The notes under the pieces were generated by a model. That model had not been told where the DNA came from. It did not search any database and saw only the letters and a program-made list of their open reading frames with translations. DNA of 64,000 nt from Amoeboaphelidium protococcarum (taxonomy: Eukaryota; Aphelidiomycota; Aphelidea): assembly GCA_023515745.1 (NCBI GenBank), contig JALECJ010000258.1, forward strand, positions 3,075,164 through 3,139,163, in the 5' to 3' direction. Shown here piece after piece: positions 47,874 to 61,066 of this stretch. Every line of letters starts with the position of its first letter. Within the stretch, counting starts at the first letter, position 1. Made by a program: the position numbers and the translations under genes.

Positions 47874-48196
47874 GTGTCCAGAATCATGGGAGAGGCTAAT
47901 CCTGAACTGCCCACATTGAAGGTGCCTGAATCCACGTAAGAGACTGGCGAGAAGTGAGTTTTTTTATTATAATGGTAAAAAGATGGAGTAATTGCTGTGA
48001 TTATGACAGAACCTGTTGACTATGTTTAATATATGAATGGCTCAATAACATGCGCGTTGCAGTGTTTCGTTTCAACACTTTTCAAACTTCTTTTCTATTT
48101 ACCACGCACTGCTATCACCAATCTTGTACAGTATTCAGGCATTACAATAGTAAGTAGCTTTAATTTTCTTATCTATTACAATCCTGCTTATAAGAA
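47874..48196. other. Intergenic, about 320 bp, starts with in-frame extension
   Basis: The first 85 bases may be an extension of the Ecm15-like gene beyond its TGA (see that entry). The rest is AT-rich with no recognised feature. Confidence 0.35.
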
Positions 48197-48916
48197 ATGA
48201 CACTCATTGACTTGAATTCCAAGCAAGATTTGTATTTTGTGTTGAACAATGTCAAGAAACTTATGCAATAAAGTGTGAATTAGCACAGTTTATCAGGAGA
48301 ATCTTTGGTCCATTTGGAGTAGGCACTGAAAGATCTAATGACAATGGTCAGCCAAAGTTGTTCTATTAATGGGCACAAGTTTCATGAAGTGTCTGACCAG
48401 ATAGTAGAGTAGTTTGAGCCTGTTCAGGAAGATTTGAAACAGTAAGTGGAGTCGTTGAAACGAGATTATCAAGAGCTGACTATTGCCGGTGCTGTGTAAA
48501 GAGAGTAGTTGTTAAAATAATTAGTTGTTCTGCTTGAAAGAGACTTGGCTTCTCAAAGCTCTCTGCTGCAGGAGAGCACTGATGGAGAAAAAGGTGTCGA
48601 TTCAACCGTTCTACCACAATTCAACTAGAAATTAGTGCAATTGCTCGAGAACTATGGTCAACATTTCACAGATGCTGCCCAGAAATTGGATGATGAGAAC
48701 GAAATTACCAGGCCTAAATTGGAAAGATATCATAATTTCATTCAAGAAGAGATTATTGATGAGTAACAATACCGTGAACACGTTGTTAGAATTGTCAAGG
48801 GCTTGTAAGAACAAGTTAATCTAGAACGTATTCCTACTAAAGCGCCGGTTGAAGATCAAGATTCCACGTTTGAAATGAAATTAATGGCCAGGCTCGAGAA
48901 GGAACTTTTATCATGA
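48197..48916 (+). CDS. Coiled-coil protein, 239 aa
   Basis: The frame runs from ATG 48197 to TGA 48916 with many UAR Gln. Nearly the whole protein is predicted helical: LYFVLNNVKKLMQQSV, LEQALKDLMTMV, QFEPVQEDLKQQVESLKRDY, LVQLLENYGQHFTDAAQKLD, EEIIDEQQYREHVVRIVKGL. The heptad pattern suggests extended coiled coils. I do not recognise the family; the size and layout resemble small kinetochore or tethering-complex subunits, but no signature confirms that. Confidence 0.7.
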
Positions 48917-49853
48917 TTTCGCTATAATTGATTACGCGTTTTAAATGTTAAGCATATCGTTTATTAGTAGACATTAGCAGAACAGACAATTTGACAAGAT
49001 AATACTGGTAGTTTTTTAAATAGCGTCTGCAAAAAATAATTATATTTACATCTGATCAATTTTCAAGCTAATAAGATTCTTGAGCATCGAAAAACACGTC
49101 ACATTCCACATGAGCTAATTTGCTGGTTGGAAAAGACGAATTGATCTAATACTGAGGAGTTTAGACAAAATACACAAATGCACCACATGATGACAAATAC
49201 TCGCCATTTTTTTTTCACTTTAGGACTGAAATTTCAGTCGATAAAGCTTCGGGATTTGGCAAACCGATCACTTTCCAAAATGCTCTCTCTCAACTTAACA
49301 TACCACTGGATTACATGGATTTTCCGTTCAACCACTTCTCCAATCCCGAGAGAACAAGGTGGCGTATTAAGCATCGACAGTGGCATATGGAGCGACTACC
49401 CCGGAGAGTAATCAGTGATCAAACCCGCGATATCCACAGTAAACCAATACGATATTCTTGACACATAGTCGCTCCTGCTTCATTAGATACATTGCTGTGC
49501 GACTTGGTACACCATAAGCAGTTAATACTACGCGCAAATATTGATCCATACGTACAGCAGGCAACTTTCCCAAGACGACGCCAGTAAGATTGTTCTGAAG
49601 CACACGATATTCTACATACACCGATAAGTAACGATTTAAAATAAACAATAAAGAAAACTTAACGTATTAGCGTAATAATGCGCGTTAGTTTGACCAGTGC
49701 TCCATCATTCGTGATATTGTTGATATATATGATGCCAAAGAGGAGTGAAGTGGAAGAAGCTTCTCGGTTTGTAAGTGACTCATTAAAGTGAAAATGCCAG
49801 ATCATCGCATCGCTTAATGTTTGGTGTCGCTTTAACACAAATTTGAAGCGGCA
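48917..49853. other. No confident gene, about 940 bp
   Basis: A plus-strand frame around 49155-49440 (PITFQNALSQLNIPLDYMDF...) and a minus-strand frame at 49412-49648 (LPAVRMDQYLRVVLTAYGVP...) both look protein-like but are short, lack starts or family signals, and meet end to end. This may be decayed mobile-element or gene debris next to the LTR at 49854. A run of nine T lies near 49208. Confidence 0.3.
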
Positions 49854-49983
49854 TGTTGAGCTGAATCCGTATTGACGCGTTTCAGTTCCTCACTTGCTCT
49901 CTTTATCACACAAGGGTTGAAACAACTGTAATAATACTTGTTATATCTCATATTCACTTCACTCATTTGTATTTTTCTTAACA
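49854..49983 (+). repeat. Solo LTR of the same copia family
   Basis: 130 bp, TGTTGAG to CTTAACA, the same length and terminal sequences as the LTR at 17776-17905, with scattered substitutions. It shares TTGACGCGTTTCAG and TTGTTATATCTCATATTCAC-like blocks. No internal element sequence flanks it, so it is a solo LTR. Target-site duplication is not evident: the five bases on either side do not match. Confidence 0.8.
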
Positions 49984-50305
49984 AAACATACCAAAGATGA
50001 TCCTCCGCGATTCAAATCCGTTACGCGGTCTTACTGGCTCAATAGTTCAAACAAGGTGATATATAATGCAGAATTGATAAAAAGACGAATACGGGCTCAT
50101 CAAAATCATTTTGCGCTCTTAAATTTGAAATGACACTCAATAGCCCAAAAACGTACGACGCCATCAACACTTACAGAGAGAAAGAGAGAACTGTAAGCTT
50201 ATCGAAGGCACGCGCTAGAGTGGAATTTTCTCACATTTTTACCTTTCGCGTCTTTTCTCGCGCCTAAATTTCGTCCCATTCTTTGTAACGATAATCAAGT
50301 GCAAA
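49984..50305. other. Upstream region of the beta-galactosidase gene, about 320 bp
   Basis: No gene recognised. Contains a purine run (AGAGAGAAAGAGAGAA) near 50175 and T-rich sequence before the start codon. Confidence 0.4.
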
Positions 50306-52738
50306 ATGTAAAAGTTACTACTACGTTTACTGCTGGTATTGCTTGTGCTACTCTTCAATACAGTGGTGTCTACATCATCGTCTTAGGTGTAAGTGAATGC
50401 GAGATAAGGATTGTCTAGAAATGTGACTTATGACCACCGAGCTTTGAAAATCAATGGTAAACGTCAGATGTTGATGGTGGCTACTATTCATTATCCTCGC
50501 TCCTTGCCATCACAGTGGAGATCATTATTAAGAAAGATTAGATAGGCTGGTAATAACGCTATTGACACTTATGTATTCTGGGATTTGCATGAGCCAGAGC
50601 GTGGTCAGTACCGATTCACTCCCAATACTAATGAGGATTTGCGCCTATTTATTCGCATCGCTCAAGAGGAAGATTTGTACGTCATTCTTCGTTATGGTCC
50701 ATATGTATGTGCTGAATGGTCTTATGGTGGATTCCCGGTGTGGTTGAGAGAAATTCCTGGAATGGAGTTTAGGACTTACAACGAGCCGTTCATGCGCGAG
50801 AGTGCCAGATTTTTGGATTACTTTGTGGAATACACGCAAGATCTCTTCTTCCACAATGGAGGACCTATTGTGATGCTGCAGGTTGAGAATGAGTACGGTA
50901 TGGTGGAGAATGAGTATGGTGCGGATGGTAGCAAGTACATTAATTGGATCGCTGATTACGCTCTAAATATGAAGACGGAGCTTCCGTGGATTGTTTGTCA
51001 GCAGAACAATATTCCACAGCTCATTAATACTTGTAATGGGTTCTATTGCGACTCTTGGTAGTCTAAAGATCGTCCATACAAAGACTCTGTGGGTATGTTT
51101 ACTGAGAACTGGACCGGGTGGTTCTTGGCTTGGGAAGGTGTAAAACCGCTGCGTCCAGCTGAAGATTTAGCCTTCAGTGTGGCTAGATTCATTGCCAAAG
51201 GTGGTACTTATAATGCATACTACATGTGGCATGGTGGTACCAATTTTGGTCGCACTGTAGGCGTGGGATTGGTCACGTCTTATGATTATGATGCACCTAT
51301 GGATGAGTACGGCTTTCCTGCAGAGCCAAAGTATTCACATTTAAAGTAGATGCATGAAGTGTTATTCAAATTTGAGTCTGTCATCGTTAATTAAGATGAG
51401 ATTGTCTCTTTAAAATTGGACGGCGGTGTTGAGGTGGAAGTTTATGGCGATTTTGAACATTCTGAACAATCTATTGCCTTTTTATCTAACGTTGATGAGA
51501 AGAAGGATTTGGAGGTGGAATTTCATGGTTAATTGTACAAGGTCCCAAAGTGGTCAGTCACTTTTGTTCAAGGTCCACGCACTAATCCTAAAGTATTGTA
51601 CAACACTGCTACAATGGGCGTGCCTTAATCTAAGCATGTGTATACGAACGTGTTTAATGTGCAATAAGATGGTAAAGTTCAGATTGCCGACGAGCCTATT
51701 GGTGTTCGCGAGGGGTTCTAGTTGAGCACTGCGCCTAGAGAGCAGATATCTTTCACCCGCGATAAGACTGATTACCTGTGGTATAGCAAGGATGTCTCAG
51801 TGCCTGCTGGTACTAAATCCTTGCACTTGAACATTTCTCGTGTCCAAGACCATGTAATCGTGTATTTGAATGATACATTTGCAGGCGTAAGTCGTGGAAA
51901 TGATGAATCGGTAGAATTGAACCTGAGATTTACGCCTAGTGATAAAGATCTAGTGTTCAGTCTGAATATTCTTACTCAAACTCTTGGCCTCACTAATTTT
52001 GGTGCTCATCGTGAAAACTGGTCTCGTGGCATTGTGGGAAGCGTCAAGTTAAATGGCAAAGATTTGACTCTTGGTGGATGGAAGCACACTGCTGGCCTAT
52101 TGGGTGAGGAGCGTAGATATTTCGACTTATTTTCTTCGCACTCTACCGATTTTATTGATACTTCCGTAGCATCTTTGGGTTCATGGTAACTGAAGCATAA
52201 GTGGATCAAGGTTTAGCTTCCTCTGATTGCTTCATCATCTGACTCTTCTACAGATTACGACGAAGACTTTGCATATGTGCTAGATTTAGCTTCTATAGGT
52301 AAAGGGCAGGCTTGGGTGAATGGTCATCACATCGGACGTTACTGGAATATTACGGGGTAGCTGCCTAGTCAGCCGACCAATCCTTATCCTCCGGTGGGAT
52401 TGAGTGGAGTCAATGCTCTGCTGGCATATTAGTCTTCATCAAGTGCGCAGATCAAGGTTAACGCTGATGGTAGTCAATCTTAGCTATCTTCATCTTGCTC
52501 TTATGCTGGTACGTTCACACCCGATAAGTGCCGTGATTAGACACTTATTGGTAAGCCGACGCAGAGATATTATCACGTTCCTCAAGATTGGTTATTGTCT
52601 GAGAAGAGCGATGTAACTTCCACCAAGTAGAAGTTTAATGAAATTGTCTTGTTCGAGGAAGAAGGTGGCAATATTGGCAGAGTCAGTTTGCTCAAGGTTC
52701 GCTCTAAAGTTGTCCGCGATTAATTGATCTTTTAATGA
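50306..52738 (+). CDS. GH35 beta-galactosidase, secreted, 810 aa
   Basis: The frame runs from ATG 50306 to TGA 52738. It has a signal peptide ([19 protein letters not shown]), then the GH35 core: [56 protein letters not shown] then PVWL, the acid/base Glu in MLQVENEYG (about residue 194), the nucleophile Glu in [11 protein letters not shown] (about residue 266), and [13 protein letters not shown]-terminal beta-sandwich domains follow ([44 protein letters not shown]). The wording is closest to plant-type beta-galactosidases. It cleaves terminal beta-galactose from cell-wall polymers outside the cell. A small local duplication ([11 protein letters not shown]) sits right after the acid/base residue. 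Confidence 0.95.
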
Positions 52739-52932
52739 TTATCTATAATGATATTGATTTACTCACTTTATGAATTTTATAAATGCCAATTGAAGATGTG
52801 AAGGATAGTGAGCATTTGAGTCATGAAGAGCGAACGCGATTAGATCGATCGCCCTTTACAAGCGAGAGAGATCTTTATAGCATTTCGTAATCAAAGTGAA
52901 GACCATACAACTTTAAGAATAAGCCATCTATA

Positions 52933-54763
52933 ATGACACAATCCAAAATTTGCCTTATCGCTATAGGTAAATCTTATATTGATTGCCATTTCGCTCTTAT
53001 ATATTCGTTAATCTTTAAACTTTATCTCATGTAATGTAGATGGATGGGGCGTAAATGAGCCAGTGCCTGAGAAGCCATTGTAGGGAGATGCTATTGCAAA
53101 TGCGTCAACTCCAGTGATGACCCGCTTGGCCAGCGGCGACAAGGCTGTAGATTCACTCTATACTACTATCGCTGCCCATGGTCTTAGTGTTGGTCTACCG
53201 CAGGGCTTAATGGGCAACTCTGAAGTTGGACATTTGAACATCGGAGCCGGTAGAATCGTGTACTAGGACATTGTGCGCATAGATCTGGCGGTGAAGAAGA
53301 ACACGCTGAAGGATGCACCTGCTCTCAAGAAGGCTTTCGATAATGCCAAGTAGAAGAGCGGCGGTAGAATACATTTCCTTGGACTGGTCAGTGATGGTGG
53401 TGTCCACTCGCATATGAATCATTTAAAGTGTCTTTTACGCTCCGCTAAAGATGCCGGTATCAGAGATGCGTATGTTCACTTCTTTGCAGATGGTAGAGAT
53501 ACATCGCCAAAGAGTGCAGTGGGTTACTTGAAGGACTTGCTCAGTTATATGAAGCAAGATCTTGGTGGATATGGTCAGATTGCGACGATTGAGGGACGCT
53601 ACTACGCCATGGATCGCGACAAGAGGTGGGAACGTATCAAGTTGGCGTATGATGCTATTGTGGCTGGTGTTGGCGAATCTACCACGGATCCTGTTCATTT
53701 GATTGAAGTTGATCGTTATGATAATGCCAAGGAGACTGACGAGTTCCTAAAGCCAATTATTGTCAATCGCGATGGGTGTGTGAAGGATGACGATACTCTA
53801 ATCTTTTTCAATTACAGATCAGATAGAATGCGATAGATCATGTAGGTATTTGGAAAGTTGTTTGGGGATAGTAAATAGGAGTAGGCGCAGTATCCGTTTG
53901 AGATGGAGCATGAACGCTCAGGACTTCATATCATCACCATGACTCAATACAAGGCTGACTTTCCGTATGAGGTGATGTTTCCACCACAGAAGATGACCAA
54001 CGTTCTGTCTGAGGTTATCGCGTAAAACAAGTTGCCTCAACTGCATGTGGCAGAGACGGAAAAGTATGCGCATGTCACCTTCTTCTTCAACGGTGGTACG
54101 GAGAAGCAGTATGCGGGTGAGGATAGATTGATGGTACCTAGTCCGAAAGGAGTGGCCACTTACGATCTGAAGCCGGAGATGAGTTCTATTGAGGTGGGTG
54201 AGGCTGTTGCCAGAGCTCTTCGTGATGGTCGCGCTGCCTCTTATGCTGATGGGTAAATGTTCGCCGCCGCTCCATCCCCGTTGTCTTTCAATAAAGAAGA
54301 TTCGACAACAACAGATGGCAGAGAATTGTATCCATTTGTCATGTGCAATTTCGCTGCGCCAGATATGGTGGGCCACACTGGCAAGTATGAACCTGCTTTG
54401 AAGGCTATTGAAGCTACAGATAAGGCTATCGGTATCATCTACGAAGCTTGTAAAGAGAACGGCTACGTGCTGATTATCACGGCTGATCATGGTAATGCCG
54501 AGAAGATGGTGGCCGAAGACGGTACTCCACACACTGCTCATACGTGTGGTCGTGTTCCTTTAATCATCGCCAACTGTAAAGCGTCCTAATTGTTGTAATA
54601 GTCGCCAAAGTTGAAGGGTGGTCTTGGATTCAAGTCTGATGGTGGCGAGGGAGAAAGTATTGTGGAGACTGGCGGTGCTCTATGCGATGTTGGTCCAACA
54701 ATCTTGAAGATTATGGGCCTCACTCAGCCAGAAGAAATGACTGGCGAGTCTCTACTCGTGTGA
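52933..54763 (+). CDS. 2,3-bisphosphoglycerate-independent phosphoglycerate mutase, 585 aa, 2 exons
   Basis: Exon 1 is 52933-52966 (34 nt), the intron 52967-53039 (73 nt), exon 2 53040-54763. The split codon rebuilds the metal-binding Asp of IAIDGWG. Further iPGM motifs: [17 protein letters not shown] (catalytic Ser, about residue 71), [72 protein letters not shown] and HTCGRVPLI. It interconverts 3- and 2-phosphoglycerate in glycolysis using two Mn2+ ions. It is of the plant/protist/fungal monomeric type. An insert of about 25 residues precedes [10 protein letters not shown] and differs from bacterial iPGM. Confidence 0.97.
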
Positions 54764-54932
54764 TTTTGACAGTCTCTGTTATAACTTATAAAAATGAAAT
54801 TAATAAAATAAAATGGATAGTAAAGAGTAATGTTAAAGTATAAAATTATATTCTTTTCCATAGTGACCACCAATACAGGCATTGATATTATAATTGTTAT
54901 GGTGCAAATCTTACGGCAATCTTATTCTTTAC

Positions 54933-57900
54933 TCATGACAGATGAAAACTGCCTTGGCCTTCACTCATGGCGTATAACAACTGCTACTTCATAATGTCCG
55001 GAGATGTATAGCGAGGCAGTTTTACATAATTAACGCAAGTCATTACACTAGGCAGGTACTTGTCTGGATTATCACAAGTCTTCGCCACGATGGTTAGTGG
55101 AGGATTAAGAGCTTTGAATCCACCAATAGGCAACTTTGGAGCACCAGTGATGAACTGGAGGAAACTCGACTGCTGCTTCTGATCAAACTGGTGCATAATC
55201 TCGACAAACCACTCGACTTGCTCACTATCTCTACTGTAGCCATGGTCAATCTTCAACGCGTCTGTAATAACATTCTTCTACCACGGCCCATCCCATTTCT
55301 GTTGACTCCACATGGACTAGATTTCAGCAGATGAAAATATTCTCAGTTTTCTGATATCAAACACGCGGCAGAACCCACTGCGAAATGCTTCCAACTATTG
55401 TTCAATTCCGCGGTATACAAAAGCATCAATAACTCGCGATAAGTACTGCTCCACATTGTCCGGTGTCACCAGGATCTGTGCACCATCTCTAATCAACTCA
55501 ATACTATCGTAGCCGGGAACCACCATGGTCAGCATAAGATCTTCCACCGACGCGCCACTATCATCTTTCAAAAGAGATGGGGAGTCCTAATCAGAGTTAT
55601 TTTCCATCAATTACACTTTCCTCTGACAGAACTCTGCAATATACGCGAGAGACTGGGCAAGTTCAAAGTCAATCTGATAAATCAACTTGAGCTATTGCAT
55701 CAAATACGCGAGAGCTTTCTAGTTGTTCTTGCCTGCAGTAAATCTGACAGGCCTAGCATCTTTAGGAATAGGATCATCCATTACGAGTCTCTCAATGAAC
55801 AATTAACTGAAGGGAACATTAATCAATCTGAAATCAAACATTGCCTTGGCCACAAAGGTACCCAGAGTTCTAAAGTATAACAATACTTTGCTGTAATTGG
55901 GAGTAGTTGAATTGGATTCCTGACTTTAGCGGGAACTGTTCATGTTAATAGGCAGCGGACAAGGGTAGAGACCACCGCGTGACGACACGTAAGCGGTATC
56001 GCCCACCATAGACTGCTATGATGAGCAGTGCCACATTTGCAACTCCAACCTCTAGAAATGAAGACTAACTATAGAGAAAAATTCCAACGTTGGCCCATTG
56101 CCACTACCAACCTCGTCAAAGAACTCAACTTCCATCATGAACTTGTTGTTAGCGCCGTACAAGTCCATCAATTTTATCGAAGACTCAAAAACCTTCTCTC
56201 GGCTAATTCTCACCTTCTGACGCGACAGACGGCCAATGTTCTCCTATGCGATCTCTGGATGCTTAGCAGACATTTTCTACTGCCATCTCATAAGAGCACG
56301 CTGAGTGTTATAACAGACACTGTGCAGATAATCCAAGCGATCCTACAGCGAGAATAAATAGCCATGCGACGTGCTAAGCCAATTACACCAAGATGGCGAC
56401 AGACCACTCGACACTATCAAAATATCTTGCATCTATCTCCTCAATTTAGCTGAAATCTTCTTATTCTGAAATAGTCGAACAGGTACCGCTGCCCTGTTAC
56501 TATCATCAGATCCGGGATCTAATTCATGCAATGGCTGTTTGACGAACATATCATGTAGTACATTCAGCAGATTCAAAGTATCCAAGCACTGTGGCTAGAG
56601 GGAATCTTGTACCGCATCTGAAGATTTGACATCCGTAGAGGGGATATTTAATGGGGAAATGAGAGATTGATATTCCATCGGAGTATTAGTAGACGGACTA
56701 GGAGAGAGCAAGACGTCAATAGGATCATTATTGACTTCTGCTGATCTTCTGCGACTGCTCTGTGTCAATTGCTACAACTCCTTCATGTTAACAGGTTTAT
56801 ACACTATAGTGTAAGTCTTATGAAAGACATCCACTGAGCCAGATTGACTAGATTGTTAACGTTCAATAAAATCCAGCGGCATACCAAAGAAATTAGCTCC
56901 AAACTATCTCATTAGACTCTACGCTACACTAACCGCATTATCGCTGCTATTTTCACCTGAATTCTATTAGTTATTATTACCACCGGGAGTTTAGTTACTC
57001 AGCTATTATTATTGCTTCTCATAGCGATGTACAGCACCATAAAGCGTCATGTCAGTCTCAATCTGCATAGTGTCCAGAGTAAACTAAAGTGACCAATCTT
57101 TACTGCTCTTTTGAACTGCTGCAGAGTATGATCTTGACGTGGACTTTTATTCGCTACCACCAGAATGATTAGATTAACTCGAAGAAGCACCATCAGCTCC
57201 ATCTTATGGTTATTATGATGTTGATGATAAACTAGACTAATTATTGTTTCTATCAGGATCGATATCAAATACGACGCTGCTATCTTTTCTCAATCTATCA
57301 GTTTATCTCTGACCAGAGGGATGTTAAATCAACTCTGCCTCATCTTCTTCTTCTTCTTCCGTATAGTAGTCATCACCATCATAGTCTTCTGCAAGTCTAT
57401 TGCTAGCACTAACCCCAGTCGATGACTACTAAGAATCAGCCGATAGAGCGGCGGCAGGTGAATCAACAGTATCCACGGCTTGGCGGCTTCGACGACGTCG
57501 CCCATAAGACGCCTACTTTTCTTCAATTACCTGATTGAGCTTATTAAAATATGCGCTCAGCTTAGGAAGCATAAAGTCTTTGACAGATTAGAATTACGCA
57601 ATACACTAAACGCTGATAGTGTATGAATTGATGCCCAGCGATGAAATGCTAATCTAATCACCAAGAACAGTGTGCAACATATCCTCAAACTGCTTATCAG
57701 GCACCAGCTTTATTCTAATTGGGCGCACCAGTGTGTTTACGATACTTTGCACGTTGCGGTTAGACTGTTCATAAAATCTACTATTCGTCATGGCGGCCAC
57801 AATTTCAAATTCATCCTCAAACTTTAATAAAACCTCCTACAGCTTCAAGATTAAGTTTTGAGCAGCACTAGCACCCTAAGATTAGAACATACTAGCACAA

Positions 57901-60521
57901 AACATAACTCTTCTCTAATCCAGAGGATAATCACTAAGCTTTACATCAGTCAGGAATTAGAGTAAACTCTTGACCAGTGAGGAATTCGATATTTCATACG
58001 AAGTTACATGATCATCAGATTCAGCCGCCAGCATTTATACAAGCATATTTAAAGCCTACTTATACTAATCTTGAGGCTAACTTGTGGAAAGTAGATCACT
58101 AATAGTCTAGAGGTGCGTCATCTAAGTCGTAACAATCTCTTCTTCTTCACCGCCGCCGCCGCCGCCCACTGTAATAGCTTTAAACTCCTCGCCCATATTA
58201 CGCAAAATATAAATCGCAATCAGATCGTTGGACTGTCGCACCAAAGAACTAAATCTGGTCCAAAGTTCAGACTTTTGCCTCTGCTGTACGGCAGCCTCAA
58301 TCTACATTTCATCCGCAGACGCATCACTGGAATCCACTACACCGTATTCTTGATTCTGCAATGATTGTTACAAAGACTGAGAATTGGCAGTATCGCCGCT
58401 GTGACCTTCACTAAGCACATTGTTAATAGAGTTGATGAGGATCTCCAATCCTTCACTAATTGTGACACTTTACTCTTCCTAACCATTAGGCTTTACCGAC
58501 ACCCTATCCGTCACTGATTATACCAGTCTGCAGAAATTCGATAACTGGTCAATTCCTCCCTACTTGGCCAATTCAACCTTAAAACTTTGATGGCACTTTA
58601 CAGATTCGTATACAATGAGCAGAGAGTATGCCATAAATTACAGAGTATCAGCACTAATAGTTAGCTTTATCTTTGACATATCAGTACTAGTAGTAGAAGT
58701 AGAGGAACCAACAGCAGTAGAATTAGTTGGAACTTCTATTGGACTTGTGGGTATAGATTGAACAAGAGCCTCTTCATCATTATCAACATCCATCACATTG
58801 CTGTCACATCGCTGCTGCTGAACAGGTGCAGATGTAGTGACAATAGACCGTCTCAGAACCACTGCAGATTAACCAGTGCTTTGCATCAAAGTTCTATTCA
58901 TTTAATTCACCATTACTATGACAAACCGGGTCAAATCGGCCAACGACAGTCGCTGCTTATTATCTGAGCTCTCCATTGAATTGAAATTCATCTAACAATT
59001 GAACCGCCACACAATTCTGTAAACGACGCGTAAAATCAACACTTACACAGACAGGACGTGGGTGCTGGAAAAGAGTTCCAACAATGCTCTCAGCATCTTT
59101 TGACTGAAAGAGTCAAGAATGTTCTACAGCCACTACTATTCCTCTGCATTATTTTGTGATTATCCAGATTGGCACAGTTCCTGCACTGGCTAATAATGTA
59201 CCATCTTCACTTCATTATAACTGCCGGTAAATTGACGCGAATATTGACGAACATTAATCTTGAAAGTATCAAGCCACCTGTTAGCATCACTAAACTAAGA
59301 GTCAACGTTAGAATCAGCAGGTAAAAGAGCAAGACAGAGCTTAATAACAATGGTCCAGTCTGCAGCAGATTTATCATCAGCGTTAAAATCATTCTACTCC
59401 CCCTCGACATCTCCCTCACCATAATTATATCCGAAGAATTGCAACAGATTGTCGACAAGTCCACCTTGAAGCATCAACACCTTCGACTCCTTGCTCTAAT
59501 TCAACAAGATACTTAGAATTTCACCAATTTTAGCTTCATAAGCGGAAGATCTATGACCACTATGTCCTTTGAATAAAGATAACAGAGCATTAATCACCAT
59601 CTGATTCTCGCAAATCTATTTCAAATACTTTTACGCGTAATCCTTCTTCTACAACTACTACTCACTATTAGCAGTGCCAGATTAAGCCATTATATTCTAC
59701 AGACAGAGAAGGCAATTGTACAAACCATCAACAGAATACTCTGTGCATTTCTAATCAGTCTACTATTACGCAGACAAATGCTATGAGAACAGAGGTAGAA
59801 CTTGATCCAACACGGTGAAATCTGATAACAACTCCAGCGACCGCATCCAAACACTCGCAATGGCCACAATCATCCTCTAAGTACTCAAAGAGAAGAAATC
59901 TATCATACCAATGACACTGGTGGCTTAATTATTAATCATCATCTGTGACAGTCTGTTGATAAGAGTCTTACTAGCGGACAATAGCGAGTCTTTAGAGCAC
60001 AGGATCTTGTGTAGGAAATCAATTGACGCCTCCACCAGATCAATGTAATCGAATCGCGATAAAAACTACATGCAAATTGTGGGAATAATTTCATAAATAT
60101 AATTGAGCACAGCGTGATGATTAGTTTCCAAAAGATGAGAGATGCAACGTAACGCCAACAGTTGACATTCTGGCTGGTTGGCGTCATCATAGCCATCATG
60201 GCCACCCTGACCACCAGACGTCATCGTCATCATCGCATCGCCATGCCGATCCACAGTGGAATAATCAGACTATGCATCGGAGAACTCACTTTCACCCTCC
60301 CCACCACCTGATTATTAATGGACAGTATGAGCAGCAGACTAATCCAAAGAGTAAGCCTGTCCATGAACAAGAATTTTACTCAGCGTCTTTATACAGTCCG
60401 AGACATTGACCGTGGCCAACATTTCCTCACTCAGCAGTGACAGTTCATTATTCAGCTCTTCGAGCACAAACAACTTAGGCACCTCTCTCAACTTTAACTA
60501 TTAGACAAGCTGATTTATCAT
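54933..60521 (-). CDS. HECT-type ubiquitin ligase, UFD4/TRIP12-like, 1862 aa
   Basis: One frame of 1863 codons from ATG 60521 to TGA 54933, with no introns. N-terminal armadillo repeats start MINQLVQQLKLREVPKLFVL and include ALRCISHLLETNHHAVLNYI, YDYIDLVEASIDFL-like helices and MIDFFSLSTQRMIV, as in TRIP12/Ufd4. The middle is long, acidic and low complexity (poly-Glu/Gln/Ser). The C-terminal HECT domain has EQVEWFVEIMHQFDQKQQ, SFLQFITGAPKLPIGGF then KALNPPLTIV, and the catalytic Cys in LPSVMTCVNYVKLP (about residue 1829). This enzyme ubiquitinates ubiquitin-fusion degrons and other substrates, often building K29/K48 branches. The coding region is Gln-rich with many TAA/TAG. Confidence 0.92.
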
Positions 60522-61066
60522 TTCCCAAAATAAAAAACTTTACAACTTCAGGTATATTTTGAAAAAATGATAATGATATATTGAAAAATAACTCTTTGGA
60601 TTTTTAGAATTTTAAAGAGGGAAGGAAAGGATTCCCGCGTCGTTTCAAAAGCATTTGATTTAGCAGAGTTCGTGTGCATGAGTAGACTGTTGGTAAAGGC
60701 AATGTATCCAAGTGTACCATTAATAATAAAGGAATATTTTGACTGAAATCATGCAACGATGCATGTCATTGTATTTGAGTTGAAGTAATACAGATTTTTC
60801 AAATAGACAATAAGAGAACGCGTCGTGTCTAAATTTAGTAGAGCCGTGTATGCCAGCCTCCACAGATTGCTTAGCAACAGTCGCTTGAGCCTAGTGACTT
60901 GGTCCACTTTTATAATTAGCGTTATTATTATTATCATCATCAACTTAGATTTTGTGAATAAATAATTTCAAGTCTTTTATAGTCACCGATAGTTTATATA
61001 TTTGCTCTTACTAGTCATTCACACAAACTAAAGCTTTCTACACCGTTGTCATAGTTGTAACACAAT
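60522..61066. other. Intergenic between divergent genes, about 545 bp
   Basis: AT-rich, one ACGCGT palindrome near 60820. No gene seen. Confidence 0.5.

Noticed and set aside
49990-50060. TTCAAATCC-like sequence resembling a tRNA T-arm
   Set aside because: Flanking bases do not pair as a T-stem and no D or anticodon arm can be drawn nearby. I found no tRNA or rRNA gene in the window.
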